64,000 bases of DNA from Marinomonas sp. TW1 (GCF_001625355.1 NZ_JSEE01000001.1:62001-126000), one strand, 5' to 3'; counted from the first letter of the stretch, positions 10,196 to 18,944 are shown. The notes: generated from the letters alone by a model not told the origin. Translations and numbers: made by a program.

Positions 10196-11155
10196 ATGGA
10201 TCAAGTTATGAAACAATCTCCTTGGTTAGTGGTTGGCTCTGGTGCCATCGGCCTATTTTGGGCATGCAAACTTAAAAGCCTCGACCACAAAGTGCATCTG
10301 GTTTACCGAAGCACCGACCCCGGAAAAAAAATCACCCTAGATTCCTTAGTGGATGAAAGCGGACAACAACAAGCCGAAACACACACTTATAAAATAAAGA
10401 CGTTCACCGCCAACACTCTCGAAAAGCAATATCAAAAAGTACTCTTGTGCACCAAGTCATTTGACCTTGTCGAAGCGTATCAGCAAGTGTCAGAACACCT
10501 CAGCGATGACGCTGACATCATTTGTCTGTGCAATGGTTTAGGCGCACAGGATCAATTACAAAAGCAAATAAAGCCTAAGCAGACCCTCTGGGCCGGCGTA
10601 ACCAGTGAAGGGGTGCTTAAAATCGAGCACAATCACATCAAACACACCGGATTAGGCGACACCTATTTTGGCCCTTGGCTGCCCTCAGAGGCGACCGCAG
10701 ATTTTCCGCTAGAAGGGTTTGGGGTGCGTAACATTCACCAAAGAATCATCGAAAAGCTGGCCGTCAATGCCGTTATCAATCCAATTACCGCCATCTTCAA
10801 CCTGCACAATGGGGATATTTTAAATGACGAATATCAAACCTTAATGCACGCCACCCTCGCAGAATTGGAAAGTGTCTTTACGCACCCTAAATTTACTTAT
10901 GCTAAGCACAGTCAGCATCTTTCTTTCGACAACTTAAAAAATCGTGTCAGCACGATCGCCAAGCTCACTCGCTTGAACCGTTCCTCTATGTTTGAAGACA
11001 TACGCCTGCAAAGACAAACCGAAAACGATTTCATTTCAGGGTTCTTACTGAAAAATAGCCCGATCAAATTGACCGTACAGCCCCTCCTGTACGAAGGCAT
11101 CAACCAGCCAGATTCTCGCCCTGAGGTACAAAAAAAGCTGCTAAGTCTTACTTAG
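10196..11155 (+). CDS. Ketopantoate reductase family protein (PanE/ApbA-like)
   Basis: A 319-residue NADPH-dependent oxidoreductase. The N-terminal Rossmann motif VVGSGAIGLFWACKL is clear, and the second domain has the family's catalytic lysine and asparagine segment KLAVNAVINPITAIFN. It probably reduces 2-dehydropantoate in pantothenate synthesis, but paralogs act on other 2-keto acids, so I give no symbol. Starts at 10196 or 10208 are possible. The stop codon lies inside the terminator hairpin. Confidence 0.87.
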   Translation: MDQVMKQSPWLVVGSGAIGLFWACKLKSLDHKVHLVYRSTDPGKKITLDSLVDESGQQQAETHTYKIKTFTANTLEKQYQKVLLCTKSFDLVEAYQQVSEHLSDDADIICLCNGLGAQDQLQKQIKPKQTLWAGVTSEGVLKIEHNHIKHTGLGDTYFGPWLPSEATADFPLEGFGVRNIHQRIIEKLAVNAVINPITAIFNLHNGDILNDEYQTLMHATLAELESVFTHPKFTYAKHSQHLSFDNLKNRVSTIAKLTRLNRSSMFEDIRLQRQTENDFISGFLLKNSPIKLTVQPLLYEGINQPDSRPEVQKKLLSLT

Positions 11156-11164
11156 CAGCTTTTG
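11132..11164 (+). terminator. Terminator overlapping the 3' end of the panE-like gene
   Basis: AAAAGCTGCTAAG pairs perfectly with CTTAGCAGCTTTT around a 5-base loop. The stop codon TAG is in the descending arm, so the coding sequence and terminator overlap. Confidence 0.85.
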
Positions 11165-11188
11165 ATAAACATACCGTTAACGTGAAAA

Positions 11189-12022
11189 TTACAGCTTAGT
11201 CACTTTCTCTTTGCTCAGGGCGATTTTCTTATCTTTATACAAAGCACCGAGTGCTTTTTTATACGTCGCTTTACTCACTTTAAATACTTTATAGATGGCT
11301 TCCGGAGACGCTTTATCAGTCAAATCCGATTCCCCACCTTGTGAGTCCAAATAGTCCAATACATCATCCAGAATGTTACGTACTTTTTTGTAGCCGACCT
11401 CCTGAAGACTCAAATCGATTTTCCCGTCTTCACGCATCTGCTTAATATACGCGGTGGCTTTCTCGCCTTTATACAACTGTCGAAAAGCGTCTTCAAAAAA
11501 CAGCACACCCCAAAAACGATTATCAATGACGCATTTGAAGCCAATATTGGTCTTATCACCAATCACCACAGAGACTTTATCACCAACACGATAAGGCGCT
11601 TCTTCTCGATTCAACAAAGGGTCAACCTTTGTCGTCGCCACGATACGATTGGTAATTTGATCAAGGTAAATGAACAATAAATGTGTTTCACCTTCTTCGA
11701 CACGATTTTTTTGTTGGCTAAAAGGCACCAATAAATCTTTCGGCAATCCCCAATCAAAAAACGCGCCGACTTGATTGACCGCAACCGATTTCAACGCCGC
11801 AAACTCACCAACCTGTGCTTTTGGAAAGTCAGTGGTGGCAATCAACTTATCTTCAGAATCAAGGTAAACAAACACTTCAATTTCTTGGCCAATTTCCACC
11901 TGCTTCGGCACGTAGCGCTTTGGCAGTAAAATTTCACCTAATGTATCAGCATCCAAATAGACGCCAAACTCTTTTTCTTTAACGACTCTTAAGGTATTTA
12001 AGCGTCCAATTTGTGTAGCCAT
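11189..12022 (-). CDS. cvfB: CvfB family S1 RNA-binding protein
   Basis: From the ATG at 12022 (GGAG six bases before) the protein has 277 residues. It has the layout of CvfB: several S1-like OB-fold domains (GVYLDADTLGEILLPKRY, VGAFFDWGLPKDLLVPFSQQ) and a C-terminal winged-helix segment SPEAIYKVFKVSKATYKKALGALYK. In Staphylococcus this family influences virulence-factor expression by binding RNA; the role in gammaproteobacteria is unknown. Upstream in-frame codons to 12052 are ignored for lack of a ribosome site. Confidence 0.9.
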   Translation of the reverse strand: MATQIGRLNTLRVVKEKEFGVYLDADTLGEILLPKRYVPKQVEIGQEIEVFVYLDSEDKLIATTDFPKAQVGEFAALKSVAVNQVGAFFDWGLPKDLLVPFSQQKNRVEEGETHLLFIYLDQITNRIVATTKVDPLLNREEAPYRVGDKVSVVIGDKTNIGFKCVIDNRFWGVLFFEDAFRQLYKGEKATAYIKQMREDGKIDLSLQEVGYKKVRNILDDVLDYLDSQGGESDLTDKASPEAIYKVFKVSKATYKKALGALYKDKKIALSKEKVTKL

Positions 12023-12080
12023 GGTTTCTCCGGCAAGGAATTTTTCACGCACTATACTGACTTATCAGTCGAGCGCAAGA

Positions 12081-12653
12081 TTAGTTTGCATTCATACAAG
12101 CTTTAAAAATGTCTTCCAATTTATTTCGCCCTAAGGCTTCCATCTTGGCAATGTTTTCATCCGGTATTTGAGCCGTATCACCATAAAACTCAATGGCTTT
12201 ATCCAAGCTGGCCTCTCGTAATATATGCAGCATAGGGTAAGGAGAACGGTTAGTGTAATTAGACACATCCTCTTCTTCTGCACCGGCAAAGCAATAATCT
12301 GGATGGAAGGTGGCCAATTGGTAAACGCCTTCACACCCTTGATCAAACATAAGGTTCTCAGACATTTCCACAAAATCCAAGTAACGCTGAAAATCTTTAA
12401 ACAAAGTGGGGAAAATGAGCAGCGTGGTTTCGGTTTCAGCCTGCTCATCTAGCCACTGAATTTCAGACATCAATTCTTCTAAGGCGACATCGGTTTTTTT
12501 CGAACGCAATACAACAAGGCGCACACTGTCTTTTTCCACTTCTCGCTTGGCAAAAGGACAGACATTGTGGCCCACAATAAAGTCTTTCACCCAATTCATT
12601 GTCTGGCCGACCACCAAATCATCTGATAACAACATACGACATTCTTCTTTCAT
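12081..12653 (-). CDS. DUF1415 family protein
   Basis: A conserved proteobacterial protein of unknown function, 190 residues from the ATG at 12653. It shows the family's opening segment NWVKDFIVGHNVCPFAKRE with a conserved cysteine, and the central YQLATFHPDYCFAG and NRSPYPMLHILRE. A later ATG at 12635 and an upstream TTG at 12686 are alternative starts. It lies 58 bases upstream of cvfB on the same strand and may be cotranscribed. Confidence 0.85.
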   Translation of the reverse strand: MKEECRMLLSDDLVVGQTMNWVKDFIVGHNVCPFAKREVEKDSVRLVVLRSKKTDVALEELMSEIQWLDEQAETETTLLIFPTLFKDFQRYLDFVEMSENLMFDQGCEGVYQLATFHPDYCFAGAEEEDVSNYTNRSPYPMLHILREASLDKAIEFYGDTAQIPDENIAKMEALGRNKLEDIFKACMNAN

Positions 12654-12814
12654 AGTGACATTAACCACCAGATTAAATACAAGCAATCAAACACACCTGT
12701 TTTAAAATGGCTTTTGATTTCGAAACAACATAAAACAAGGTATCATTCTGTGTATTAGCCTTTTGTCGTGTTTACCGATGCTAGGCACTTTTTTTATTGC
12801 AACAGAGAGATTAC

Positions 12815-14008
12815 ATGTCATTTGCTGAATTAGACCTAGATTACACGATCGAAGAAGCAATCAATAGCCTAGGTTTTGAAACACCTACCGAAATTCAACA
12901 GCAAGCCATCCCTGTTATTTTAGAGGGCTCCGACCTATTGGCGACCGCCCCCACTGGTACAGGTAAAACCATCGCGTTTTGCGCCCCCGCCGTGCAACAT
13001 GTTTTAGACCGTGATGAAACCTCTACAACGGCCCCTAAAGTCCTTATTTTAGCGCCTAGTCGTGAACTTGCCCGACAAATTTTCAATGTCATTGGCGGCC
13101 TAACACAGCACACACGCATTCAATCGCAGTTGATCATTGGCGGTACGCCATACGGGATGCAACAACAGCAACTTAGCGAACCTTGTGACATTCTAGTTGC
13201 GACACCAGGCCGCTTGGTAGAGCTTGATGAAAAGCAATGGCTAGACTTAACGGATGTCAGCTACTTCGTCATTGATGAAGCCGATCGCATGTTGGACATG
13301 GGCTTTGTTAATGCCATCAACAAGATTGCCAAAGAGCTTCCGCAGGAACACCAAACCTTAATGTTCTCAGCCACCTTAGAAGGTGAAAAAATGGGCCGCT
13401 TTGCCAGCGCCTTATTAAGCGCTGAAACAGAGCAAATTCGTCTTGGTGAATCATCACGTATGGTTCCGGAGCAGATTCGCCAAGTGGCCTATCGAGTTGA
13501 CGATGACGCGCACAAAGAAGCCATGCTAAAGCATCTACTCAATAAGGAAGGGGTACAACAAACCGTGGTTTTTGTCTCCAATCGTGACCATGTGGATGTG
13601 TGGGTACAAAAAATCCGCAACATGAACATCATGTGTGATGGCTTACACGGAGAGATGAAACAAGGCGATCGCAGCGAGCATTTAAAACAAATGAAACGGG
13701 GTCGTCTGCAAGTATTAGTCGCCACCGATGTGGCCTCTCGTGGTATTGATTTGCCAGAAATCAACACAGTGATCAACCTACGCTTGCCACGCAAAGCAGA
13801 CTCTTATATTCATCGTGCCGGTCGCGCTTCACGAGAAGGCGCTCCAGGCGAATGCATCTCTTTGATCGACATTAATGATTTGCCGATGATTGAAAAAATT
13901 CAGCGCTTTATGCAAACCAACGTTAAATTTGGCCGCATTGAAGGACTCGAAGCCAAAACTAAGGCTAGATCTCCACGCAGCAAAAAGAAAAAGAAAAAAA
14001 CCAAGTAA
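12815..14008 (+). CDS. DEAD-box ATP-dependent RNA helicase (SrmB-like)
   Basis: A 397-residue RNA helicase that remodels RNA or ribosome precursors. All core motifs are present in order: Q motif (GFETPTEIQQQAIP), Walker A (APTGTGKT), PSRELA, TPGR, DEAD (VIDEADRML), SAT, then in domain 2 DVASRGID and HRAGRASR. The last is HRIGRTGR in most relatives. The protein ends in a basic tail with SKKKKKKTK, likely binding RNA. The ATG at 12815 follows AGAGAG; an upstream TTG at 12797 is less likely. The overall form suggests SrmB, but the subfamily is not certain. Confidence 0.92.
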   Translation: MSFAELDLDYTIEEAINSLGFETPTEIQQQAIPVILEGSDLLATAPTGTGKTIAFCAPAVQHVLDRDETSTTAPKVLILAPSRELARQIFNVIGGLTQHTRIQSQLIIGGTPYGMQQQQLSEPCDILVATPGRLVELDEKQWLDLTDVSYFVIDEADRMLDMGFVNAINKIAKELPQEHQTLMFSATLEGEKMGRFASALLSAETEQIRLGESSRMVPEQIRQVAYRVDDDAHKEAMLKHLLNKEGVQQTVVFVSNRDHVDVWVQKIRNMNIMCDGLHGEMKQGDRSEHLKQMKRGRLQVLVATDVASRGIDLPEINTVINLRLPRKADSYIHRAGRASREGAPGECISLIDINDLPMIEKIQRFMQTNVKFGRIEGLEAKTKARSPRSKKKKKKTK

Positions 14009-14039
14009 GCTATTTAAGCTCACTGAAGCCGATAAACAC

Positions 14040-14070
14040 AAAAACGCCGCTCAATGAAGCGGCGCTTTTT
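14040..14070 (+). terminator. Terminator of the DEAD-box helicase gene
   Basis: CGCCGCT pairs with AGCGGCG around a 6-base loop and is followed by CTTTTT, 37 bases after the stop. Confidence 0.85.
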
Positions 14071-14204
14071 GTATTAACTTCCCCTTTTTAATAACTCTAT
14101 TACGACGCCACTTTATAAAAGCAATTTTTTGATCCATCTGGCTTTTTCGGTCATCTATTGGTCAAAACACCTAAAAAAAATGTCCCGAGTCCATTTCACC
14201 AAGA

Positions 14205-14230
14205 CCTAAAAAAGCCCCTTTCGGGGCTTC
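14205..14230 (-). terminator. Terminator of ribA
   Basis: AAGCCCC-TTTC-GGGGCTT hairpin followed by six T on the minus strand, 35 bases after the ribA stop. Confidence 0.85.
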
Positions 14231-14264
14231 TGTCACAAAATTTAATTTTCTCGCTAAGCGCTCA

Positions 14265-14879
14265 TTAATCAAACTTCAAAGTATGCTGTTTGCGCTTAGC
14301 TTTGGTTTCTAAATACTGACGGTTATGCTGATTTACATGCACCTTGGTTGGCACCAATTCAGCCACATCAATGCCGTGCTCTTTAAGCTGTTGAGCCTTG
14401 TCTGGATTGTTGGTGAGCAATCTTACCTTGCTCACGCCCAACGCCAGTAGCATATCCGCCGCAATCCCAAAATCACGACCATCGTCTGGTAAGTGCAACA
14501 TTTCGTTGGCTTGATAAGTGTCATAGCCTTGGTCTTGCAAAGCATAGGCTTCTAGCTTGGCATACAAACCAATACCACGCCCTTCTTGGCGTAAATACAG
14601 AATGTAGCCACCTTCTTCATTAATACGATCAATCGCTTCATCAAGCTGCTCACCACAATCACAACGACCGGAACCAAAGACGTCTCCGGTTAAACACTCT
14701 GAATGCAGACGAACCAGTGGCACATGGTCCGCTTGTTTCGTTTCGTCAGGGTTGCCTGCAAAATATATCCCTATGTGCTCTTTACCCGAGTCATCACCAT
14801 TAAAGGAAATAAACTCAGCGGTCACGTCACCGGCGCGCACCGGAATCATTACTCGACGCTTAATGGTCAAATCTGTCAT
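14265..14879 (-). CDS. ribA: GTP cyclohydrolase II RibA
   Basis: RibA opens GTP to the pyrimidine precursor of riboflavin. The 204-residue protein has the zinc-binding cysteines in [19 protein letters not shown] and the catalytic [15 protein letters not shown]. The ATG at 14879, preceded by AGAGAG, gives the family length; an upstream frame to 14912 lacks support. It is a single gene here, not fused to RibB. No FMN riboswitch is visible upstream. Confidence 0.96.
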   Translation of the reverse strand: MTDLTIKRRVMIPVRAGDVTAEFISFNGDDSGKEHIGIYFAGNPDETKQADHVPLVRLHSECLTGDVFGSGRCDCGEQLDEAIDRINEEGGYILYLRQEGRGIGLYAKLEAYALQDQGYDTYQANEMLHLPDDGRDFGIAADMLLALGVSKVRLLTNNPDKAQQLKEHGIDVAELVPTKVHVNQHNRQYLETKAKRKQHTLKFD

Positions 14880-15014
14880 TACTGCTCTCTCTAGGGATGA
14901 TTTATGACACAAAGTATAACGCCCTTACATTTGGTCAAATATGAAAAAATCAATATTAATCCGTTGTTTCTTTCATTCTTTTCTACTTGATTCACTGATT
15001 GCGGGCTCACCAGA

Positions 15015-15488
15015 TTACGCTAAATGATCTAACGGCAATGCGGTTCGGTTAATAATACGCCTCAATAAAAAGCTGGAATGCACACCTGTGACGCCCGCGA
15101 TGCGCGTTAATTTCCCCAGCAGAAACTCCTGATACTTATCCATGTCTTCCACCACAACTTCTAATAAATAGTCTGCAGATTGACCGGTTACCAAATTACA
15201 GGATTTAACTTCTGGATAGGATTCTACTAAGGATTCAAAGACTTCAAACCGCTCCGGTGTGTGCCTGTCCATGCTGATCTGGATAAAAGCGGTGAGTTTT
15301 AGCCCCAGCTTCTTTTGATCTAATAAAGTCACACTGCAATCAATCACACCGGTCTCTTCTAACGCTTTCACGCGACGTAAGCAAGGCGAAGCCGATAATC
15401 CCACGCGATCAGCCAGCTCTTGATTCGTCAAGCTAGAATCTTGCTGTAACTCACGCAAAATATTCAAATCAATCTTATCAAAACCCAA
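15015..15488 (-). CDS. Lrp/AsnC family transcriptional regulator
   Basis: A 157-residue protein with an N-terminal helix-turn-helix (LTNQELADRVGLSASPCLRRVKALEETGVI) and a C-terminal effector-binding RAM domain (GQSADYLLEVVVEDMDKYQEF). Family members sense amino acids and wrap DNA. It is divergent from leuA over a 212-base A/T-rich region, so control of leucine synthesis or of itself is a fair guess but unproven. Confidence 0.92.
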   Translation of the reverse strand: MGFDKIDLNILRELQQDSSLTNQELADRVGLSASPCLRRVKALEETGVIDCSVTLLDQKKLGLKLTAFIQISMDRHTPERFEVFESLVESYPEVKSCNLVTGQSADYLLEVVVEDMDKYQEFLLGKLTRIAGVTGVHSSFLLRRIINRTALPLDHLA

Positions 15489-15530
15489 AACATAAGCCTC
15501 ATATTGCCAATTTATTCTTTATGTACGCAA

Positions 15531-15610
15531 TATAATGCTATTTAGATTGAAATTTCCATAAAAAACGCAATCTTTTACCCTAGAAAATTCGCTATTATAT
15601 AGTCATAGCG
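15531..15610 (+). promoter_or_regulatory. Lrp-leuA divergent control region
   Basis: An A/T-rich region with a TATAAT at 15531-15536 and a second candidate, TTTTAC (15573-15578), 17 bases, TATATA (15596-15601). The inverted repeat CGCTAT-N9-ATAGCG (15590-15610) spans the second -10 box and could be an operator. Confidence 0.4.
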
Positions 15611-15617
15611 AAATCAT

Positions 15618-15682
15618 AGAGGAAGTTACCACGCTTCCTTACCATGCAAACTGTTTACCATCGGAGCTTATCCGCTCCTTAA
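15618..15682 (+). promoter_or_regulatory. leuA leader with two hairpins and a 12-codon mini-ORF
   Basis: The leader holds two hairpins, AGGAAG-N8-CTTCCT and GGAGC-N6-GCTCC. A mini-ORF (15644-15682, MQTVYHRSLSAP) runs through the second. A leader peptide could couple translation to attenuation, but it contains only one leucine codon, which argues against a classical leucine attenuator. Confidence 0.3.
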
Positions 15683-15700
15683 CATAAGAAGGGAAAGATC

Positions 15701-17374
15701 ATGACCTCTTTTGATCACACTAAGTACAGCCCATTCCAGCCTGTCGCCATTGAAAACCGCACTTGGCCTGACCAAGAAATCACTCAAGCTCCGATTTGGT
15801 CAAGTGTTGATCTGCGCGATGGTAACCAAGCACTGGTTGAACCTATGACAGTGGAACAAAAGAAGCAGTTTTTCGCCCTACTTGTGGACGTGGGCTTTAA
15901 AGAGATCGAAGTTGGCTTCCCAGCCGCGTCACAATTAGACTTCGACTTTGTGCGTTGGTTGATAGAAGAAAACCAAGTACCTGACGATGTGTACATTCAA
16001 GTGTTAACACAAGCGCGCCCTGAATTGATTGAACGCACATATGAGTCTCTTAAAGGTGCAAAAAAAGCCATCGTTCACGTTTACAACTCAACCTCTAAAA
16101 CCCAGCGTGAACAAGTCTTCCGTTTAGGCAAAGACGGCATCAAAGAGATTGCCGTAAAAGGCGCTCAGTGCGTTAAAGAACATGCTGCGAAACACCCTGA
16201 AACAGAGTGGGTATTCCAATATTCACCAGAAAGCTTCACAGGCACTGAAACTGACTTCGCCGTCGAAGTGGTGGATGCCGTTGCCGACGTATGGCAACCA
16301 ACCCCAGACAACAAAATCATCATTAACTTGCCAGCAACGGTCGAAGTGGCGACACCAAACCGTTTTGCTGATCAGATCGAATACTTCTGTCGCCAAGTAA
16401 AACAGCGTGACAGCATGATCATCAGCCTACACACCCACAATGACCGTGGCTGCGGTGTAGCAGCGGCAGAGCTTGGTCTTATGGCAGGGGCTGACCGTAT
16501 CGAAGGTACCTTGCTAGGCAATGGTGAACGAACCGGCAACATGGACGTGGTGACAATGGCCATGAACATGTACAGCCAAGGCATTGATCCAGAGTTAGCG
16601 TTGGGCGACATGGACCGCATCATAAGTGTGGTTCAAGCTTGCACCCTATTACAAGTTCATCCGCGCCATCCTTACGCAGGTGAATTGGTGTTTACCGCTT
16701 TCTCTGGCTCTCACCAAGACGCGATCAAGAAGTGCTTGGCGAATCAGACCGACGACAAACCTTGGGATGTGGCCTACTTGCCAATTGATCCTCGCGATGT
16801 TGGTCGCAGTTATCAAGAAGTCATTCGTGTTAACAGCCAATCTGGTAAAGGCGGTGTGGCTTATACGCTTGAGCAAGAGTACGGCTTAGCATTACCACGT
16901 TGGTTGCAAGTAGAGTTCAGCCCAATCGTGCAGCAATTTGCAGAGCAAGACGGCGGCGTGGTGAATGCAGAATCCATGAAAGCTCTGTTCGAGTCCTGCT
17001 TCATGACGGGCAATAAACCATACCAGCTTGGCAAATACGATCACGCCAAAGACGACGTAGATACAGTCCACGCTGAGCTAAACAGTGAATCAGGCTCAGT
17101 GAGCATCACCGGTACAGGCAATGGCGCGCTATCGGCTTTCAGCGAAGCCTTGGGCAAACACTTCGGTATGCGTGTGGACATTATTCAATACCAAGAGCAC
17201 GCTCTAACCGTTGGCAGCGACTCCCAAGCCATCGCTTATGTACAAGCGAACATTGACGGCGATCGCTTCAATGGCGTTGCCATTGACAGCGACATCGTAT
17301 CGGCCTCTGTGCAGGCCTTGATGGCAACGGTAAACCAAAAAGTATTACAAAATACGAATGCCGATGTCGCCTAA
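15701..17374 (+). CDS. leuA: 2-isopropylmalate synthase LeuA (long form)
   Basis: LeuA condenses acetyl-CoA with 2-oxoisovalerate, the first committed step of leucine synthesis. The 557-residue protein is of the longer LeuA type. It has the TIM-barrel motif SSVDLRDGNQAL, the metal-binding HTHNDRGCGV, GNGERTGNMD, and the C-terminal allosteric domain with GTGNGALSAFSEAL. GAAGGG lies before the ATG. It is isolated from other leu genes in this window. Confidence 0.97.
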   Translation: MTSFDHTKYSPFQPVAIENRTWPDQEITQAPIWSSVDLRDGNQALVEPMTVEQKKQFFALLVDVGFKEIEVGFPAASQLDFDFVRWLIEENQVPDDVYIQVLTQARPELIERTYESLKGAKKAIVHVYNSTSKTQREQVFRLGKDGIKEIAVKGAQCVKEHAAKHPETEWVFQYSPESFTGTETDFAVEVVDAVADVWQPTPDNKIIINLPATVEVATPNRFADQIEYFCRQVKQRDSMIISLHTHNDRGCGVAAAELGLMAGADRIEGTLLGNGERTGNMDVVTMAMNMYSQGIDPELALGDMDRIISVVQACTLLQVHPRHPYAGELVFTAFSGSHQDAIKKCLANQTDDKPWDVAYLPIDPRDVGRSYQEVIRVNSQSGKGGVAYTLEQEYGLALPRWLQVEFSPIVQQFAEQDGGVVNAESMKALFESCFMTGNKPYQLGKYDHAKDDVDTVHAELNSESGSVSITGTGNGALSAFSEALGKHFGMRVDIIQYQEHALTVGSDSQAIAYVQANIDGDRFNGVAIDSDIVSASVQALMATVNQKVLQNTNADVA

Positions 17375-17388
17375 CTGAACACGCTTCC

Positions 17389-17459
17389 CATCAGCGTTGC
17401 TCGAGACGCTGATGACACCAATCAAAAGCCAACCGGTTAAACAGGTTGGCTTTTATTTT
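17389..17459 (+). terminator. Tandem hairpins and terminator after leuA
   Basis: CATCAGCGT pairs with ACGCTGATG (17389-17414). It is followed by AAAAGCCAACC/GGTTGGCTTTT (17424-17454) and TATTTT. The second hairpin overlaps the 3' end of the convergent gene and would also function on the minus strand. Confidence 0.85.
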
Positions 17460-17811
17460 GGCTCTTCCTCTCTTTTTTCTGATGACGGTGACGCGCAACC
17501 TCTACACTGGACGCAGCCAAATTGACATTCGCATAAAAAGGCTCAGCAGAGAAATTCACGTGATTCATCACACCGATTAAGGTGGCTTCATAAGACCCTA
17601 TCGGCGTCAATATCAAAGAGTCTCTTAAGGCATCATCAATCGCCTTTTGTGTTTCCAGTAGATGCTGACAAGCATCGGTATCTTCCAAACCATAACGATA
17701 AAAACAAGCAAGTGTGCTTGAACATTGGCCACTTAATACAGACAAGGCCCTTGCCAGTGAAAAATGACTCGCTCTAGCATTTTGATGTGTTTTTTTCTTT
17801 TGGTCGTTCAC
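17437..17811 (-). CDS. Hypothetical protein downstream of cro1
   Basis: I do not recognise this protein. A GTG at 17811 follows the very strong ribosome site AGGAGAGG and gives 124 residues. An ATG at 17844 gives 135 residues with a weak site. The sequence is mostly helical-looking, with cysteines in the first half (GQCSSTLACFYRYGLEDTDACQHLLETQ, shown here only in part) and a basic tail of HRHQKKERKS type. It lies close behind cro1 on the same strand, the position that lambdoid phages use for cII-like genes, so it probably shares the Cro operon. No DNA-binding motif is evident. Confidence 0.6.
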   Translation of the reverse strand: MNDQKKKTHQNARASHFSLARALSVLSGQCSSTLACFYRYGLEDTDACQHLLETQKAIDDALRDSLILTPIGSYEATLIGVMNHVNFSAEPFYANVNLAASSVEVARHRHQKKERKSQNKSQPV

Positions 17812-17869
17812 CGTTTCCTCTCCTGAAAACACAAAACGCTCCATAAACTTCACAGAACGCTTGTACAAA

Positions 17870-18049
17870 TTAGCGAATGTATAGCTTAGGATCGTATTTC
17901 AATACACCGTTAGTGAGTTTCTCGAGACGCAACGCTTGCTTTTCTGGAATCACATTACCCCATTGAGAAACCGAACTTTTAGAGATACTCAACGTGCCCG
18001 CAAGCTGCTGCTGAGTGCCAAAATAACGAATGACTTTTTCCTTGTGCAT
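17870..18049 (-). CDS. Cro-like phage-type repressor, module 1
   Basis: A 59-residue helix-turn-helix protein of the small Cro type. It contains FGTQQQLAGTLSISKSSVSQW (one residue more than quotable shown split: helix 2 QQLAGTL, helix 3 KSSVSQW) and the family ending LKYDPKLYIR. It is divergent from cI1, as in lambdoid immunity regions. The ATG at 18049 is used; upstream GTG and TTG codons are possible. A promoter with TTGAGT (18111-18116), 17 bases, TATTGT (18088-18093) on the minus strand reads into it. Confidence 0.82.
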   Translation of the reverse strand: MHKEKVIRYFGTQQQLAGTLSISKSSVSQWGNVIPEKQALRLEKLTNGVLKYDPKLYIR

Positions 18050-18067
18050 CTTCACCAAACCATAAAG

Positions 18068-18125
18068 TTAAAAGTTTGTTTTTTTAAACAATACAAGTGA
18101 ATAAAAATAAACTCAAGTTAGTTTA
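18068..18125. promoter_or_regulatory. Cro1/CI1 divergent promoter and operators
   Basis: The minus-strand cro1 promoter is TTGAGT-N17-TATTGT. The perfect inverted repeat TAAACTcaagttAGTTTA (18108-18125) covers its -35 box. A second A/T-rich element, TTAAAAGTTTG (18068-18078), lies on the cro1 side. The 19 bases at 18095-18113, read on the minus strand, recur upstream of csrA1 with one change. The cI1 ATG lies about where a transcript from this region would start, so cI1 may be leaderless, as from lambda pRM. Confidence 0.6.
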
Positions 18126-18136
18126 GTATTCTTAAC

Positions 18137-18793
18137 ATGGATATTTCAGATCGCATTCGACAAAAAATGACCGAACATCACCTTAGAGCTGTCGACCTAA
18201 CAAAGATGACAGGCGCAACGAAAGGATCGGTCAGCCAATGGCTTAACGGTATTTCATCGCCTGGTGGTAAATACATCATCCCGCTCACAAAAGCGTTGCA
18301 GTGTGATGCTAACTGGTTGTTTGGTGGCGTATCAGCCCAGCCACATACCTCATCGCACCCACAGCAGGATACGTCCTTTAACCCATGCTTTATCAGCAAG
18401 CAAGTCCCTATCATCAGCCACGAACAAGCTGAGACCTGGCGAGACTTTACTGATAAAGCCAGCCTGAAAGACCAATTAGAGTGGGAATACGCGCCTGCGG
18501 CCATAAGCCATCAGGCTTTTTGGCTAAAAGTCATAGGTGACAGCATGGTCTCCCCTGTGGGACACAGCATTAGTGAAGCCCACATCATCTTAGTAGACCC
18601 GTGTATGCAAGCTCAAAACGGCGACTTAGTGGTGGCAAAGGTGGATGCGACAAAAGAAATCACTTTCAAAAAACTCATCATTGATGCAGGCCAAACCTAT
18701 CTCAAGCCTCTAAACCCAAACTACCGCCCCATTGAAGTGACCGATAAATGTCGAGTGATTGGCGTTGTCAGAGAAGCAAGATTGAAACTGTAA
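18137..18793 (+). CDS. CI-like repressor with S24 peptidase domain, module 1
   Basis: A 218-residue repressor. The N-terminal helix-turn-helix is at about 17-37 (AVDLTKMTGATKGSVSQWL). The C-terminal LexA/UmuD-type domain has serine S136 in GDSMVSP and lysine K178 in EITFKKL, the expected catalytic dyad. The linker (about 65-125) shows no Ala-Gly or Cys-Gly pair, the usual self-cleavage site, so RecA-stimulated cleavage is uncertain. It is divergent from cro1 and followed by csrA1. Its C-terminal half clearly resembles that of CI2 (43 kb), so the two are paralogs. Confidence 0.88.
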   Translation: MDISDRIRQKMTEHHLRAVDLTKMTGATKGSVSQWLNGISSPGGKYIIPLTKALQCDANWLFGGVSAQPHTSSHPQQDTSFNPCFISKQVPIISHEQAETWRDFTDKASLKDQLEWEYAPAAISHQAFWLKVIGDSMVSPVGHSISEAHIILVDPCMQAQNGDLVVAKVDATKEITFKKLIIDAGQTYLKPLNPNYRPIEVTDKCRVIGVVREARLKL

Positions 18794-18814
18794 ACATCAC
18801 CTGCACCACTAATG

Positions 18815-18841
18815 AAAAAAGCGAGCCTGTCTCGCTTTTTT
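18815..18841 (+). terminator. Terminator of cI1
   Basis: AAAAAAGCGAG-CCTGT-CTCGCTTTTTT, a perfect 11-bp stem ending in the T run, 21 bases after the cI1 stop. It separates cI1 from csrA1, so csrA1 needs its own promoter. Confidence 0.92.
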
Positions 18842-18867
18842 CCGTTCTGGATCTTCAATAAATTAAA

Positions 18868-18914
18868 AGTTTATTTTTATTGACTTTAAATGGGTCATTT
18901 TTATAAACTTCTTC
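18868..18914 (+). promoter_or_regulatory. csrA1 promoter with a copy of the cro1-cI1 control sequence
   Basis: TTGACT (18880-18885), 16 bases, TATAAA (18902-18907) is a good vegetative promoter. The 19 bases 18868-18886 match the cro1-cI1 region (18095-18113, other strand) at 18 positions. An opposing half-site TAAACTT lies at 18904-18910. The arrangement suggests repression by CI1 or Cro1. Confidence 0.65.
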
Positions 18915-18944
18915 CCATTCATTGTCATCCATATTGAGGACCCC

